From Adiantum capillus-veneris (Eukaryota > Streptophyta > Polypodiopsida > Polypodiales > Pteridaceae): DNA of 64,000 nucleotides. Of the stretch, positions 53,495-64,000 are shown piece by piece. Numbering within the stretch: position 1 is the stretch's first letter; each line of letters opens with the position of its first letter. A program made the position numbers and the translations under genes. The notes under the pieces are model-generated. The model did no database searches and was not told the DNA's origin. It saw nothing but the letters and a program-made list of their open reading frames with translations. The DNA lies in contig CM043965.1 of NCBI GenBank assembly GCA_014529385.2, positions 60,050,433 through 60,114,432 of the forward strand, written 5' to 3'.

Positions 53495-54165
53495 GCCGCA
53501 TCAAATTTATCGATGAAGGCCAACAATTTATTGGTAGCACCAAAGGTGCCATCATAGGTGAGAAAAGAGATACTCTTTCCTCCGTCCTTGAACTTCTTTA
53601 GATTTTGTGACCTTTGCCATGAAGGGTATGATTTACGATGTCCTCCCCTTCTGTATTCTCTAGGATAATAGCCATAGATTTTGTCAAAAGAGGAGGAAGG
53701 TGAAGAAGAAGGAGAAGAGGGTGACCTCTTTCTTGCCCTTTTATTACTTTGTTTCCTCTCTTCCCTTTCAGAGTGACAAGGAGAAGGATTGTGTGTTGAC
53801 CTTTTCCTCTTGGGAGGAGTGGGCGATCGTCGAGACCGCCATCTTCATGGAGCCACATCTTCAGAGGAACTTAAAGTTTCATTGCTTTCTTGCTCTTTGG
53901 ATTCCTCCTCTCGTATGGGAGAGAGTCTTCTTCTAGGGGTCTCTTCAAGAGGCGTCCTAAGCTCTCTCTCCTCGTGGAGAGGAAGGGGAATTCCATAAGT
54001 GCGAAGTTGTTGAGTAATTTTGGCTTGCAAAGCAGGGTTGCCCATAGCTTACTGCAACCTAGTAACGAGATAATTCACGAACATGGGGGGGGCATCATTA
54101 TCACCTTCATGTGCAAAATCAAAGCTATCAATGTTCATTATACTCTCTTGATTATTGCCAGCCAT
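53495..54165 (-). pseudogene. Gypsy-C gag, first part
   Basis: ATG at 54165 (MAGNNQESIMNIDSFDFAHE). Pieces follow with stops and shifts (MGNPALQAKITQQLRTYGI; ETPRRRLSPIREEESKEQES; KIYGYYPREYRRGGH). It reads into the Copia-3 target site, and gag continues at 48298. Confidence 0.72.
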
Positions 54166-54568
54166 GTAAACAAAATTTGTGTGCGTACTTAATGTATGCT
54201 TTGGCAATTCAAAACCTTAGTTGCCACTCCTCTTAGAATTTGAAAATTGGCTCTTAAGTATGTGCACCCACGGCTTGAAGTAGTTAATTATAGAGAGTAG
54301 TGGAGTAGGTCTAACATAGCAGAGTTGTAGAGGGCTAGCTCCTTTCATACTTCTTATATCTCAATAATAGTAAAGCCATAGGCAAGTCTAAAAAGACTCC
54401 ATTATTAAGTCCAAAGCTCCTAAGATGTGCACCATATCCCACATAGTGGGCTCAACAAAACCAATAATAGATCCCAGAGTTCCACTTACCCTAATATAAT
54501 TAACAACATCAACCATTTGTAGGCTACTTAAGGAGCTCTCTTCTTAAGCAAGAAAAGACAAACCAAAT

Positions 54569-54580
54569 GCTCTGATACCA
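54569..54580 (-). other. Gypsy-C primer-binding site
   Basis: The minus strand reads TGGTATCAGAGC, one base from the LTR. Confidence 0.92.
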
Positions 54581-54581
54581 A

Positions 54582-56177
54582 TGTAATGGAATTGGCCTAT
54601 TAGCTTGAGAGTAGCAAAAATGCAAGAGAGTACTTTGGAGAAATTACTTTGTGAGAGCATACTGGATGAACATAATTGATGGTAGCAACATAAACAAAGA
54701 ATTTAGTTAACTTGGCATGAACAATACTTTTGCAAGAGAGAGAATTTAGAGAACATGACAACAATTGAGGACCCGATTTATGTGGAGCCGGTCCCCCCTC
54801 CAATAGGCATTTGTATTATGATTTTTCCCATCAAGAGAGACTTGTTACAATAATATCTTTGTGTTCCTTGTGACCTAGGTGATGCAATGAAGATGGAAAT
54901 CTTCATGCATCAAGGTCATAACATAAACTTTGAGGAAAGCATCAACTATCGCAAGCCTCAGTCCCAAGACCTCAAACACCTTTGAAGTTGGGAGAGCTAG
55001 GGAAAATGAGGAAGAAACATTTCATAGGAGAAAGAATTAGCTCCTCACTTATCATCACTCTTCTTGCTAGCATACATAATATCATAGTAATGAAGATGGA
55101 GAAGATGGGAAGCTTAAGCATTGAAGCATGGATCTTGGTTGGATTTCACTCCATAGCCAAGAGTGTTGGTGTAGGCTCTCAACCTCTCTACTTGCTTGGA
55201 GAAGGAGAGGGAGATCTTGCACTTTGCACTTCACACAATGAGAATGTGTGTGAGTGTGTGCGGGAGAGTATACCCCCTAAGCAAGCCCCTAGCTTCCTTG
55301 GTTGACCCCCCCTTGTAGCTCATGCTTGAAGCTCATTGGACCCCTCTAGGCCTAGCCAATCACAAGCAGGAGGTAAATCAAGTAGCAAGGGTAGTGTTGG
55401 GAAAAGTGTCCCCCTTTTCCCTTTGAGAGAGAGGACTTGATAAATGCAAAGACAATTAATTAAATCTTCTAAATTATCATTGGACCCCTTGGATGGCCAA
55501 CCAATAGGCTTCACACACACCATGAGGGAACATGAGGAGGAACTTGACAAGTGTCCTTTTTGCTTTCTTTGTACCAAGCATGGCTTGTGTGAGTGTGTGT
55601 GTGTATTCTCTCATCCGGGCCCCTCTTGTAAGGCTTGTGCCCTCCTTGTAGGGATTAGATTTGACTTTTGTGCCACCTCAAGCCCCTCAACCTTGCGCCT
55701 AGTTCTCACCACAAGCTTGGCCTTAAGCCCTTCAAGCTTGGGCTGGGTTCTCACCTCAAGTACAACCCTAGCATCTCAAGCATGACAAACATCTCAAGCA
55801 TCTTCATTATTAGGCACCTCAAGCATCTCAAGAATCTCAGTCATTAGGCACCCCAAGCACCTTAGTCATCAAGCATGACAAGCACCTTAAGCTTGGCCGG
55901 GCTCCCACATCAAGCTCAACCCTAGCTTACCTAAGGTCAAAGTACTTTCACACTAATTATTGGAGGTCTTCAATGATGCTAGCCCTAAGGTCTTATGCTC
56001 CATTGGTTAGCCTTGCTCTTTGATAGACCATCTCTCATTTGAGCCCCTTTACCATTGGCCCCATGTTGAGATAGATCTAAAAGCACATGTCTATATCTTA
56101 ACCATTGTTCCCACATTAAATGATCACTTTAATATGAGAAAATCATTTGGGTTGGTTAGATATTCGATTTTATAACA
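54582..56177 (-). repeat. Gypsy-C 5' LTR
   Basis: About 1.6 kb; minus strand TGTTATAAAATC … CCATTACA. It matches the Gypsy-A LTR. It contains short AGCACCTCAAG and AGCATCTCAAG repeats (55750-55900). Confidence 0.85.
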
Positions 56178-57068
56178 ATAAATATTTAAAAAAACTATAT
56201 TTAAGTCCTCTATAAAATGAAATATCTATACACAAATGGATTATAATATATATATTATTTTTATTCTTATTTATTTTTGGGCTCAACTAGCCCAACGACT
56301 AGCTAGCTGAGGGTTTTCATTGAGATGACACCATGGGGAACAAATTTTATACCATGAGAATACTTGAGGAAAAGAGATTTTCCCTTCACCAAATAATTCT
56401 TCAAAACCACAATTTTGAAGTTTAGGCACACCACAAAACAAAGGAGCTTACACAACTTACCATACACCAAACTTCCTATGGGCCGCCATATCCTACACCT
56501 TGTGGGAAATAGATTGTGTGGGACGCATGCCTTACCTCACTATCCTAACTTATTGCAGTATTAGCGAGAACCACGATTAATTTGTCAAATCATGGGACGA
56601 ATCTGACTCGACTAGTGCATAGAGGCTACAAGAGGTTGTCAATCTCTCGGAAAACAACTAACAACTCGCATCTAACTCAAGCTACACTCAAGTGACTGAA
56701 TAAGCCAATCGCTCATCGCCAAGCAAATCACATCCGTTACAGCATCAAATGACATCCAAACGTAGCAAAACTTCTAGAACAAGTTTATAAGACCTAAGCA
56801 CACATGCTTATGGTCTCAAACCCCACTTTAGGTCAAGTTCCAAAATCGTGATTATTAACAGCAGTGGTTTTTTGACCTCGTCGTTTTCAACCCAGAATGC
56901 ATCTAAATGCTTAGCAATGATGCCCCAATACCCCACCTATGCTTAGTTTTTGATTTAAAAGTGTAAATTCCTAGTTATGATGAAATTAGACCGCGGGTCG
57001 GCGACGCCAAAAGCTACGAAATAGTATGGATGGCTTATGTCAATGCGTAGAGCTCTTACCTACAGTTG
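56178..57068. other. No gene seen
   Basis: No coding sequence recognised. Includes ATCGTGATTATTAAC (near 56845), a motif that recurs twice at 60.9-61.2 kb. Confidence 0.55.
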
Positions 57069-57429
57069 CAATGCAACAAGTGCAATTGCAATGTGACAAA
57101 CGGAGAGGGAGTAGGAAGCAGGAGAAGGAGAGAAGTGAGCGCCGTCGGCTAACGCTGTGTATTTCTTATCCAAAAACTTCTAAAAACCTTACAAAACTTG
57201 GCTTTTATATCTTAGCCAAGGTTTTTGGGTGGTCAAAGCTAATAATCAGGAGTTCTACCAAAGCTGGGTAATGACTAGGTGATACAATCTGGAAGCTTGT
57301 AGCCCCGGCTCATTAATACAAAGTTTATCCGAGAAAATAGGAGTTACAATATTTTCGATTTATCAAAATAATAAATATTTTACAAAGAGAAATCCAAAAA
57401 ATGGTGCCTGTGTTAGCTTGTTGTTAACA
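57069..57429 (-). repeat. Candidate 3' LTR of the coiled-coil element
   Basis: The minus strand after a purine tract (GAGGAGGGGGGGAA, complement of about 57430-57443) begins TGTTAACAACAAGCTAACAC, a canonical LTR start. AGATATAAAAGCC (near 57215) is a TATA-like box. The end near 57069 is a guess; no partner LTR was found in the window. Confidence 0.5.
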
Positions 57430-57468
57430 TTCCCCCCCTCCTCGCCTGTGTCGTCCCTTGACACAGCT

Positions 57469-60400
57469 TTATAGGCTGAAATAGTCTTCGGGTTGACGAT
57501 TGGCGAGGTGGTCTTTTAGCGCATCCAGTGCCTTTTGGTATCTGCTTCTTCTTTCTTTGTCTGGCACTTGCAGAAATTGCATTGTTACTTTATTCTTCAT
57601 CTCCACCGTTGAGTATCCTACAAACCTGGATGTTAGGTTCCTGATCACCGATGCAAATATCTTTGTTCGCCAGGTGAAGAATCCAACGTAGAAAGATTCT
57701 TCAAAGGCCATCATATTATTCGATGGCAAGAACATACACCTGGCATAGAATCCGTAAAGGACTTCTTCTAAAGGTTGCCCACTCAGATCGTAGCATAAGC
57801 CTTTGTTTTCTTCCAAAAATGATAGCCATGCGGCTCTTGTTTGCTCAGGCTCATTAAAAACTTGTATACATGTGAGCAGCATCCTGTAGATCTTATATCA
57901 CATGGCAAATGAGAGATCAAGCAGACTCTTGAAGAAAGACATGGCGCCCGTTTGGGTTTTCACCATGTATTCCTCTGTCGCTTGGCCTCTCTTTGGAGCT
58001 GGCAGCCTGGGGAAGTTAAGCCAAGTTGGCCTCTTCTTTTGTAGTGCTTCATGCGCTTGCCATGTCCTTACTCTGGGTACTAGATAGAAGGTTGGATCTC
58101 TTTGAAGGACTGCAGGTGCTCTTGTGAACAAAATTAGGTATCTTGGATTCTTGTTCAACCAGCTTAACCTCCACTTTGGGTGGTCTTTATCTGTGCCATC
58201 TTCTTGCATATCTTTGTACAGCCTCTCTTTGACCTGTAATAATTCCACTTTGATGAGAGGGTATGACAGGGATTGTTGATGCCATTGAGCATTGATCTGA
58301 TTGGGAGTGAGTTGAGTAACGTTGATAGAGTGTAAAACTCTCAACTCCCAATCCATAGCAACTTTCCACTGCTCATCCACCTCTAGGGTGATCTTCTCCT
58401 TCGGTGCGTCTTCTTCATCTTTTGACAGCTGGACCATTCGCACTGTGTCTTCATCCGTGATGTTAATCTGAAAATCTTCATCATCACTCGGCTCTGCTGT
58501 GGACTGTGTCTCATGCTCAGAAAATGAGACTGAAGGTATGTCTATCTGTGGCGGCTTTGAAGTGCCTGCCTCTTTCTGTGTATCTTGTTTTCCATCTCTG
58601 AGGAGTTGATTAATTCGCTTGAGTTCTGCTATCTCCTTTAGGAGATCCTCCTCTCTCTGAACCCGCATCGGTGCTAGGTCCCTGCGTTGCGATTGTTCTA
58701 GCTTTAAGTTCAATTCAAGGTCTTTGTTTTTCTTCTCGAGTGCCTTGTACACGTAGTCAGTTCCTTTGATCGAGGCCACGACTGGATTTTCTCTAATTTT
58801 CCGAAAGAAAATTGCATGATCATTGATCTGCTGTTCAGAATACTGCAGAGAAGCATTGGCAACATCTAATTGCAATTGAATTTTTTGAGCTGATAGAGAT
58901 GTCGTAAGAAGTTCATTCGTAACTTCTATCAACTGCTCATCTTTTGCTTTGCAGGTATCAGATAATTTGGTGAGTAATTCATCTAATTCCTCCATTTCCT
59001 TTTGTTGCCTATCTCTGGCTAACTGATGCTATTTAGCTTTTACCTTCATCTCTTGCACCTGCCTTTGAAGATTGGTGATGACAGTCATCCTATCTTCTAA
59101 CTCTCCTTGGAGAGCTTCGATACCATCTCAAGTTCCTTGGCCTTTGTGCTGCGGTTTAATGCTGTTGAACGGAGTCTCTCGGTCATTTCTTGCATCTGTC
59201 GTGCATAATCATTGACTTGGACTATTACCTCAACATTTTTTTACCACTCCTCCTGTCTTGCCAGCTGAGATGTGCCTACAATCTTCTGTGTGGTTTCTTG
59301 TTGCATCGTAACTGCTGGTGGTTCTTTTGTGGAAGTAGATGGTTGGTCTTCTTCTTGGGTATCTTGACGCTTTGATGCCTCGATAGTTTCTAGCGGAGTA
59401 AAAGCAGAGGGTGTTGGCTCAGACCTTGATGTCTCTTCAGATGCCGACCTTTCTTCCTTCTCTGGCTCGGTTTCTTTCTCATGTGTAGTGGTAGACTCTT
59501 TCTTAGTAGCTTCTTCTACCTCCTTCAGCTTTAGAGCTTCAACCTCTTGGTACATTCTTTCTAAATGCTCTGCTGGATCATCCGCCGCTTTTCTTGTATG
59601 ATGCTTCATTCGAGGGCCTTTAAGTCCAGCAAGTACCCATTTTTTTGTGTCCTTCCCTTGTGCTTGCCTCCTGCGCTGGTATGCCTGTTTCTCTCTTTCA
59701 AAGCGTGCTTGTTTTTGAGCTGGCTCTTCTTAGTGTGCAGCCACAACTTTTCTCTTCATCTCTTCTCTCCGAGCTCTCTTTTCTTTGTTGTCAGAGCTCT
59801 CGCTGCTGTGTCGTTCTAGTGAGCTATCAGTTGACTCTTCATCAGATTTATATGATCTTTTACTTGATCTTGTAGCTCTTAGAGAGGGTTGTGCTGCCAA
59901 TATCCATGTATTCTGATCTAGAGCAGGTGGTAGGTTGTCAGCCATGACAATGGCATGATATGCTATTCTAGTCAAGATCTCTGGCGCACCCAAGTACGTG
60001 ATTTTGCCTTCCTTTTTGGTGCCCTTCAAGGTTGTCAAGACATACTTCTGGTGGTCCACTGGTTGTCTTGTTGTCGACTTGAGAACCTGAGTGAATGTGG
60101 TGGCCACATCGTGATTTGGTGTAGTGTACCTTGGTGGCCTTTTTGCCAAGAAATGGAAGTGCTGGTGGTACAAACGGGCTGGCTCTTCCACTTATCTGTG
60201 AATTAGGTCGACAAATGTAGCCGTGTTTGTCTCTTTAGTAAATGTGCCTACGGTTTTCATGTCCCTTGCTCGCATGGTCATTCCTTCTGTGGGCAGTCTG
60301 AGTGCCTCTGCCACTATCTCTTTAGTGATCACTACTTCGACTTTTTTCCCTTGGGTGTTGGATATCTGTACGGTTCCATCTTCTTTTATTGTGGATAGAA

Positions 60401-60724
60401 GCTCATTAGCATTTTGAAAATCCACTCCGCAAGGCTCTTGTTCGTAGAAATCCCTGAGCCCCAGTCTGCGGTTAGCCTCTTTTGTCTCTGTCTTTGCGGT
60501 ACATCATAGACTTCTTTGGGCAGGAGTTGCAACTCCACCTGATGCCCCTCTTCACTCTTGAACCTGCCAGTGAAGACCGTAGTGTGGTGCTCTTCCAGCT
60601 ATTCTCTAGAGAGGTAGGATGCCTTTGTTGCTTTGACTAACTTGGGGTCTAGTTGATAAGCGGGCAGTTTGTGTAGTTTCTCCTTTTGGTTGAGCTTCTT
60701 CTTGGCCCTCTCCGCTCCTTGCAT
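57469..60724 (-). pseudogene. Very long coiled-coil protein of a pol-less LTR-type element
   Basis: About 1,085 codons from ATG at 60724 to TGA/TAA at 57469. After an early frame change the frame 60425-59241 is shared, with stops only at 60192, 59730 and 59241. A further shift leads to frame 58995-57469, broken only by a TGA at 57898. N-terminal part: VVITKEIVAEALRLPTEG, resembling plant transposon ORF-1/gag-like proteins. Middle: charged, Ser/Glu/Lys-rich (RRREEMKRK-type) and long heptad-like helices (58995-58600, LEKKNKDLELNLKLEQSQRR). C-terminal: a compact segment WRTKIFASVIRNLTSRFVGY. No zinc knuckle, protease, RT or integrase is seen. It ends 25 bp before the purine tract, as in LTR elements. 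It could instead be a host pseudogene. Confidence 0.6.
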
Positions 60725-60912
60725 GGATCCTGATCAGTGAACACAATGCAAAGTTAGTAGATTTGTCAGAATTTTCTCTGAAATGTCCTTTAGGCTAAAA
60801 TGCTGACAATTTGGTTGAATTTGCTTCAAATCAATTTTTGAACAAGCAAAGATGCATAAAAACATGCAAGGAACAAAACTGTGTGGTCAAAACAAAAATT
60901 TTCAACTAGAGT

Positions 60913-60930
60913 AAATAATCGCGATTATTT
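60913..60930. repeat. Palindrome copy 1: AAATAATCGCGATTATTT
   Basis: Perfect 18-bp palindrome; followed by ACAGC. See also 61186-61201 and the diverged half at 56845-56858. Confidence 0.85.
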
Positions 60931-61185
60931 ACAGCTGAGGAAAATTTTCAACTTTTTGTAAACTTGGCTTTATAAGCTTGAAGTATATACCAAATGCTCA
61001 TTTGGATGCTTAGGGTGAAAATGGTACCAAATTTTGGCTTTAGGTCTTTGAAACAGTAGATATAAAGGAAATTTGAGGTTTTGAGCTCCAAATTGATTCA
61101 AAATTGGTTAGTAGGCTTAACACATCATGTATTTTGGATGTATGATGGCAAAATATCAAAATTCCCTAATTTTGACCAGAAAGCA

Positions 61186-61201
61186 AATAATCGCGATTAT
61201 T
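61186..61201. repeat. Palindrome copy 2: AATAATCGCGATTATT
   Basis: Perfect 16-bp palindrome followed by AAC; same core as the copy 273 bp upstream. Confidence 0.85.
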
Positions 61202-62072
61202 AACTTTTCTTCCAAAATTGTCATTTTTTGGTACAAATTGGTTCTAGGAATTGTATAGACTCTGTATATGAGAGATAAGATGATTTGGATCAAGAAATGT
61301 TGTCCATAACCCAAAGTTTGGCTTGCAAAGACTTCTTTGCGTTTTTTGACAATTTTACAAGTAATGGGTGGTCATTTTGGCTCATACTTGATTTTTGGCA
61401 TGTAATAGGTGTGTACACATGATAGGTGAGGTGATTTGACAATTTCCAAGCAAAACCGATGCAAAAGTAAATTATTTACAAAAGTGACAAAACTTTACAA
61501 AACCTACAAATTTTGACCTAGACATGTTTCATACACCTAATACAAGTCAAAATTTGAATTTGGTCAAGTTTGGTCATGCAGGCATCACTTTGTGCTTTGT
61601 CGACTCTGAAATCACCGTTTTTTGTGACTACTCTGTCTGTTGGGTTGGTGGGTCAACTTTGAGGCTTTGAACTCATCCGCAACATAGTCGTGAAGCAACC
61701 TATCCAATTCTGGCTCATTTGGAGTCAGTTTGACCCCGTATGTCGAATTTGACGCTTTGTAACCTTCGAGCCGTTTTCTGCTTTTTGAGGGCTTTTCTTG
61801 ATGGATTTCACCAAACCAATCATTACATTGTATATGGACCTCATAAGCAAGCCATCTGTGGAGTCAGGTTGCAATTCTGGTATTTTTCAAAAACCTAGCT
61901 TTTCTACAAGGGACCCCCTCGACCCCAGCGGAATGGTCATATGATGATATAGAAAGGTTCTATTATGTTAGGGCATGCTATGGTTCAAATCCCATCTGAT
62001 TTGGTCAAGCTGGCAGGCCACTGTGGTCAGTTTTAGGTCGTAGGCCTTCATACACTGCTCGATTTCAAGGGT

Positions 62073-62170
62073 TTTTCTAGGGCTTTATACTAGCCACTAA
62101 CCGTACAAAATGGATCATTGTCAAGTAAAGAACTTACCCTCATGTCTCGTGAGAGACGGCGCTGAAAATG
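62073..62170 (-). repeat. Repeat segment A (leader/donor region of coiled-coil element)
   Basis: About 97 bp, from TTTTTCTAGGGCTTTA to ACGGCGCTGAA, repeated at 63906-64000. Both copies keep the splice-donor-like GGTAAGTTC on the minus strand. Confidence 0.85.
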
Positions 62171-63061
62171 GTCAATTGTGGGCTCCGAAAAAGTCGTACG
62201 AAAGAGGCAAAAATCTCTCTCTGCAAAGGCTCCAAGTGGAAATGAGGTGGTTTTAGCCTACCTTGGATATCTATTCGGACTTCCCGAACCCAATTTCCCG
62301 AGATTCCCTCTGTTAGTGCTACTAGGCACGTGAAAAGAAGATTTATATGTTATGTTGTGTCTATGTGAGGCCTAGCACCTTATTGGCACTTGGCAGGCGA
62401 GGGGAATCACCTTGGCTCACTTGCTCAAGGCCCTAAACCAATGCCCTGGGCTGATAAGGGTTAGCCGTCGCCTTGGTAGGCTAGTAGGATTTTGGAACAC
62501 CTTCTTGAGGGTTCAAGGAGCCGAGAGTCGCACCTATACTTGCCTTGGGGTGGTAGCCTTGTGATTGTGCTTTCATTTTTTCATTGAATGACAAAAAAAA
62601 AACTTCCATGAGCTATAAAAAGATGTGACAATGTACTAATAGATTATGAGCTTTTTTATAGCACATAGACATGATAGACGTGAATGGTTTATTAAAACTC
62701 TTCACATAGTTTTTTAGGGTAGTAGGTTTATGAACTTGCATTAGCCTACGGTCATATTTGATTGTTTGTGTTTCATGCATAAAACTGAAATTTCAATTGG
62801 TTTAATCTTCACAATAGTTTAGGTGCCTTTTTTGCTTTATGTTGTCTAGTTTTTTACTATGATTGACCCATCTTTTAGAAGCAAAAAATCACTTTGCATG
62901 ATTGTTCATTTGTGCTTCATGTTTTATTCATTCTTGGTGGCCTTTGATGCTCAGTACTTGTTCCTTCTTATGTTTTGTAGCTCCACATTTCATTCTTGGA
63001 CTTGCTTTCTACCATGTCACCATGTCTTGCTTCACCGGCACACGAGAACGTGCACCAAATT
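62171..63061. other. No gene seen
   Basis: No coding sequence recognised. The last bases lead into a purine tract (AGGAAGGGGGGAA) before the LTR-like sequence at 63076. Confidence 0.55.
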
Positions 63062-63075
63062 AGGAAGGGGGGAAT

Positions 63076-63893
63076 GTTAGCAACGACTAACACATGCTAC
63101 ACCAATTATGCACCAAGCAGTGGATGTGCTATAGTGCACGCTATTTTCTTTTCATTGTATAGGGCCTTGGGCTCATTTAAGAGCTCCAAAGTTGTATGAG
63201 TTTAGGCTAGAGAGCTCAACTTTATCCCATAGTTGAAGGGTTTGAGGCCCAAAGCTATAAAAGAGCCCTATGCTTAATGAGAAATCGTTCTTGGGTGAGT
63301 TCTTCTCTTTGTAGAGTGGATGGTCATGAGGCTCATGGGCTTTCCATGCCCATGTAGCTCCTGATTTCTAATAATCAATTACACTTTCTTTCTTATTATT
63401 CTTCTTTGTTTGATTACGTGGAGTGAGATTGTATTAGTGTGATGGTAGATCTCTAATCCCTTTTTTGAGTTAATCTAGTCTATCCACACCATTGGCCATG
63501 GTGTGTGAGGGCCTTCTCTTCATCTCTCTCTACAAGGTGTGCGGTTAGTGTGTGTGCATACGTAGTCGCATTGAGGGGTTGTGTCGGAATGGACACACTA
63601 ATGTGGAGTAGGTATGTTAATTTCATGCTTGTGTAGTTGTGAATAAAGTGATTGATGTGAGAGGTTATTTCAACCACGTGATTGTGTGCAAGTGATTAAT
63701 AAGTAGGAATGTGTTGTTGATTAGAGGAAGCCCTTTCCATGGCTTTTTCTCTCTATGATGAGTAGAAGGATCCCTTGAATCCTCTATGTTTATACATCTT
63801 ACGCTCATGCTTCCATGCCCTAGCCAGGTTACCGATCCACGATTTGATAATTTTGTCGGTTGCGATTAGGTCATGCTACAACGCCTCCCTACA
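63076..63893 (+). repeat. Candidate LTR related to the one at 57.1-57.4 kb, opposite orientation
   Basis: After the purine tract AGGAAGGGGGGAA comes TGTTAGCAACGACTAACACA, which aligns with TGTTAACAACAAGCTAACAC at 57429 (minus). A TATA-like GCTATAAAAGAGCCC follows (near 63255). The right end is uncertain; CCTCCCTACA at 63893 is followed by TTTGGCACCG, which could be a primer site of the kind seen in some plant Gypsy elements. Confidence 0.45.
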
Positions 63894-63905
63894 TTTGGCA
63901 CCGTT

Positions 63906-64000
63906 TTTTCTAGGGCTTTAGACTAGCTACCGGCCGTACAAAATGGATCATTGTCAAGTAAAGAACTTACCCATCATGTCTTGTGTGAAACGGCGCTGAA
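63906..64000 (-). repeat. Repeat segment B, cut by the window end
   Basis: Second copy of segment A with about ten differences. It implies another copy of the coiled-coil element, or its leader, beyond position 64000. Confidence 0.8.

Larger units (their letters stand above)
45345..56177 (-). mobile_element. Gypsy-C: chromovirus-like element, 3' truncated, hosting Copia-3
   Basis: Minus strand from the right: LTR 56177-54582, perfect Met-tRNA primer site (54569-54580), leader, gag (ATG 54165) split by Copia-3, protease, RT, RNase H and the integrase zinc finger ending near 45345. The integrase core and 3' LTR are missing. LTR, primer region and leader match Gypsy-A. Coding sequence is broken by many stops. 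Confidence 0.85.
60730..62137 (-). other. Probable 5'-UTR intron of the coiled-coil element
   Basis: The minus strand has a donor AGG/GTAAGTTC at 62137 and an acceptor CTGATCAG/GATCC at 60730, six bases before the start ATG. A perfect plant/yeast-type branch site TACTAAC lies at 60753-60759, about 25 nt upstream of the acceptor. The 1.4 kb between has no ORF. It contains two copies of the palindrome AATAATCGCGATTATT. Splicing is inferred from consensus only. Confidence 0.45.

Noticed and set aside
57902-60206. Plus-strand ORFs over 57.9-60.2 kb
   Set aside because: Hydrophobic antisense translations of the charged coiled-coil frame.
60720-60740. Primer-binding site next to the coiled-coil ORF
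   Set aside because: CTGATCAGGATCC only loosely resembles a Met-tRNA site; a splice acceptor explains it better.
62311-62335. TGTTAGTGCTACTAGGCACG as a 5' LTR start partnering 63076
   Set aside because: Only the first 20 or so bases are loosely alike; the following sequence does not align.

Overview
The window looks like nuclear DNA from a land plant with a large, repeat-rich genome. The evidence is wall-to-wall LTR retrotransposons with plant-type initiator-Met-tRNA primer sites, abundant (CT)n/(GA)n/(CA)n microsatellites, and no bacterial-style gene packing. A fern or another large-genome lineage would fit, but that is inference. I found no intact host gene and no RNA gene. Nearly all recognisable coding sequence belongs to mobile elements, mostly decayed.

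Layout. 1-7.9 kb: a miniature LTR element (TRIM-1, 1033-2500) sits in a decayed minus-strand coding region, followed by microsatellite-rich DNA. 7.9-15.2 kb: a second miniature element (TRIM-2) is split by a complete Ty1/Copia element (Copia-1, 8787-14389, target duplication GTTTC). 15.2-21.8 kb: a decayed unrecognised ORF (16.7-18.5 kb) and simple repeats. 21.8-29.7 kb: a full-length Ty3/Gypsy element (Gypsy-1) of an unusual lineage, itself inside a possible LINE-type insertion. 30.2-34.7 kb: a 5'-truncated Copia (Copia-2) abuts a Tat-like Gypsy fragment with a second RNase H (Gypsy-B, 34.7-37.6 kb). That in turn abuts an internally deleted chromovirus-like element (Gypsy-A, 37.6-42.5 kb) that had inserted in a LINE (42.5-43.1 kb). 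45.3-56.2 kb: Gypsy-C, a second copy of the Gypsy-A family, carries Copia-3 (48304-53489, target duplication CAAAG) inside its gag gene. 57.4-62.1 kb: a minus-strand, apparently pol-less LTR-type element encodes one very long coiled-coil protein behind a probable 5'-UTR intron. A related LTR in the opposite orientation lies at 63.1 kb.

Copia-4 (40522-42445, target duplication ATCAT) sits in the Gypsy-A LTR. It is a gag-only derivative of the Copia-3 family made by one 3.26-kb deletion at a 6-bp microhomology. Copia-3 and Copia-4 have identical 5' LTRs, and their 3' LTRs share several differences from those. Ordinary reverse transcription should not produce this pattern.

Order of insertion where it can be read: LINE, then Gypsy-A, then Copia-4; Gypsy-C, then Copia-3; TRIM-2, then Copia-1. 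All coordinates of LTRs, target duplications and breaks were read by eye. Family and lineage names rest on motif recognition, not on a search.
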